Source: Lacipirellula limnantheis (GTDB taxonomy: Bacteria; Planctomycetota; Planctomycetia; Pirellulales; Lacipirellulaceae). Taken from it: DNA of 64,000 bases. The notes beneath the pieces were generated by a model. That model had not been told where the DNA came from. It did no database searches and saw only the letters and a list, made by a program, of their open reading frames with translations. The stretch spans positions 2,943,786-3,007,785 of the forward strand of contig NZ_CP036339.1 in the NCBI RefSeq assembly GCF_007746075.1, written 5' to 3'. This document shows, in pieces, positions 63,804 through 64,000 of the stretch; positions within the stretch are counted from its first letter, which is position 1; the number at the start of each line of letters is the position of its first letter. The position numbers and the translations under genes are program-made.

Positions 63804-64000
63804 TTACTTTGCCGCCCTGACGCAGCGAAACCCGACGTGGTTGCTGCCAGTGGTCACTTCGCCCTTGCCGCGCGTGCCGACCATGTAGCGCGTGCAATAC
63901 TGATCCGTACAAAGAAACGAGCCGCCGCGATGCACGCGTTTTTTCTCCGACGGCTCGGCGGGATCGTACGGCGTAGTTGGGCCTTGCGGATTGCGAGTCC
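63804..64000 (-). CDS. Formylglycine-generating enzyme (SUMF1-type), C-terminal end
   Basis: The last 64 residues of a gene that starts beyond the window: TPYDPAEPSEKKRVHRGGSF, LCTDQYCTRYMVGTRGKGEV, TTGSNHVGFRCVRAAK-stop. RGGSFLCTDQYCTRY carries the copper-binding catalytic cysteine pair (C-x4-C) and SNHVGFRC the C-terminal signature of FGE. It oxidises the Cys of the C-x-P-x-R motif in sulfatases to formylglycine. It precedes the arylsulfatase by 54 bases, suggesting a two-gene transcript; it could also serve the sulfatase at 48403. Confidence 0.93.
   Translation of the reverse strand, partial: TRNPQGPTTPYDPAEPSEKKRVHRGGSFLCTDQYCTRYMVGTRGKGEVTTGSNHVGFRCVRAAK

Overview
The window reads as chromosomal DNA of a planctomycete, most likely a member of the Pirellulales; this is inferred from protein families, since no rRNA or other marker gene is present. 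The signs are many secreted giant beta-strand-repeat proteins with dockerin-like calcium motifs and PEP-CTERM tails, BBP7-type and DUF6268-type outer-membrane barrels, proteins with an N-terminal LE-R-L/V-MAGD or MSAN motif, sulfatases with a formylglycine-generating enzyme, and an Anbu proteasome-like protease. DNA is GC-rich, genes are mostly monocistronic, and spacers are long.

Layout. 0-3.4 kb: small hypothetical genes and insertion-sequence scrap (IS110, a 138-bp repeat), then an HxlR-type regulator. 3.4-6.9 kb: a 1164-residue PEP-CTERM protein. 7-9 kb: IS630 and IS3 fragments, a 60-bp hairpin tandem repeat and two doubtful small genes. 9-17.3 kb: a secreted endonuclease/exonuclease/phosphatase-fold protein, a HEAT-repeat protein, a DUF6268 barrel, a modular extracellular glucose/sorbosone dehydrogenase-like protein and a small conserved-looking gene. 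17.5-26.2 kb: a stretch bounded by tRNA-like attachment relics, carrying a glycine-zipper protein, an RTX protein, a spondin-domain PEP-CTERM protein, a coupled ECF sigma/zinc-finger anti-sigma pair, a J-domain protein, a frameshifted acyl-carrier-like gene and a BBP7 barrel, and ending in an integrase relic plus a displaced tRNA 3' half. 26.2-36.1 kb: a second stretch of the same design, with a 1210-residue autotransporter-repeat PEP-CTERM protein, a potassium channel and an arsenic operon (arsR, arsC, arsD, arsA, acr3) in decay, again ending in an integrase relic and tRNA 3' half. 36-46.2 kb: two Rrf2 regulators, a PEP-CTERM protein, an outer-membrane barrel, an epoxide-hydrolase-like enzyme and several decayed secreted-protein genes. 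46.2-54.6 kb: a cellulase-like glycosidase, a sulfatase, a ZIP metal transporter, a PHP-domain protein and a macrodomain protein. 54.6-64 kb: a transglutaminase-Anbu pair, a broken MFS transporter, a beta-propeller/phosphoesterase protein, a decayed adhesin, a sulfatase fragment, a full arylsulfatase and the end of its likely activating enzyme (FGE).

How it works together. The intact genes mainly serve the cell surface and polysaccharide breakdown: PEP-CTERM and dockerin-like proteins, barrels, sulfatases with FGE, and glycosidase. The window is also full of gene decay: I count at least nine transposase or integrase relics and eight broken cellular genes. The most informative structures are the two tandem integrase/tRNA-half units, the ars operon that has lost its arsenite permease and arsenate-reductase active site but keeps intact ArsA, ArsD and ArsR, and a conserved promoter-like element shared by three unrelated genes.
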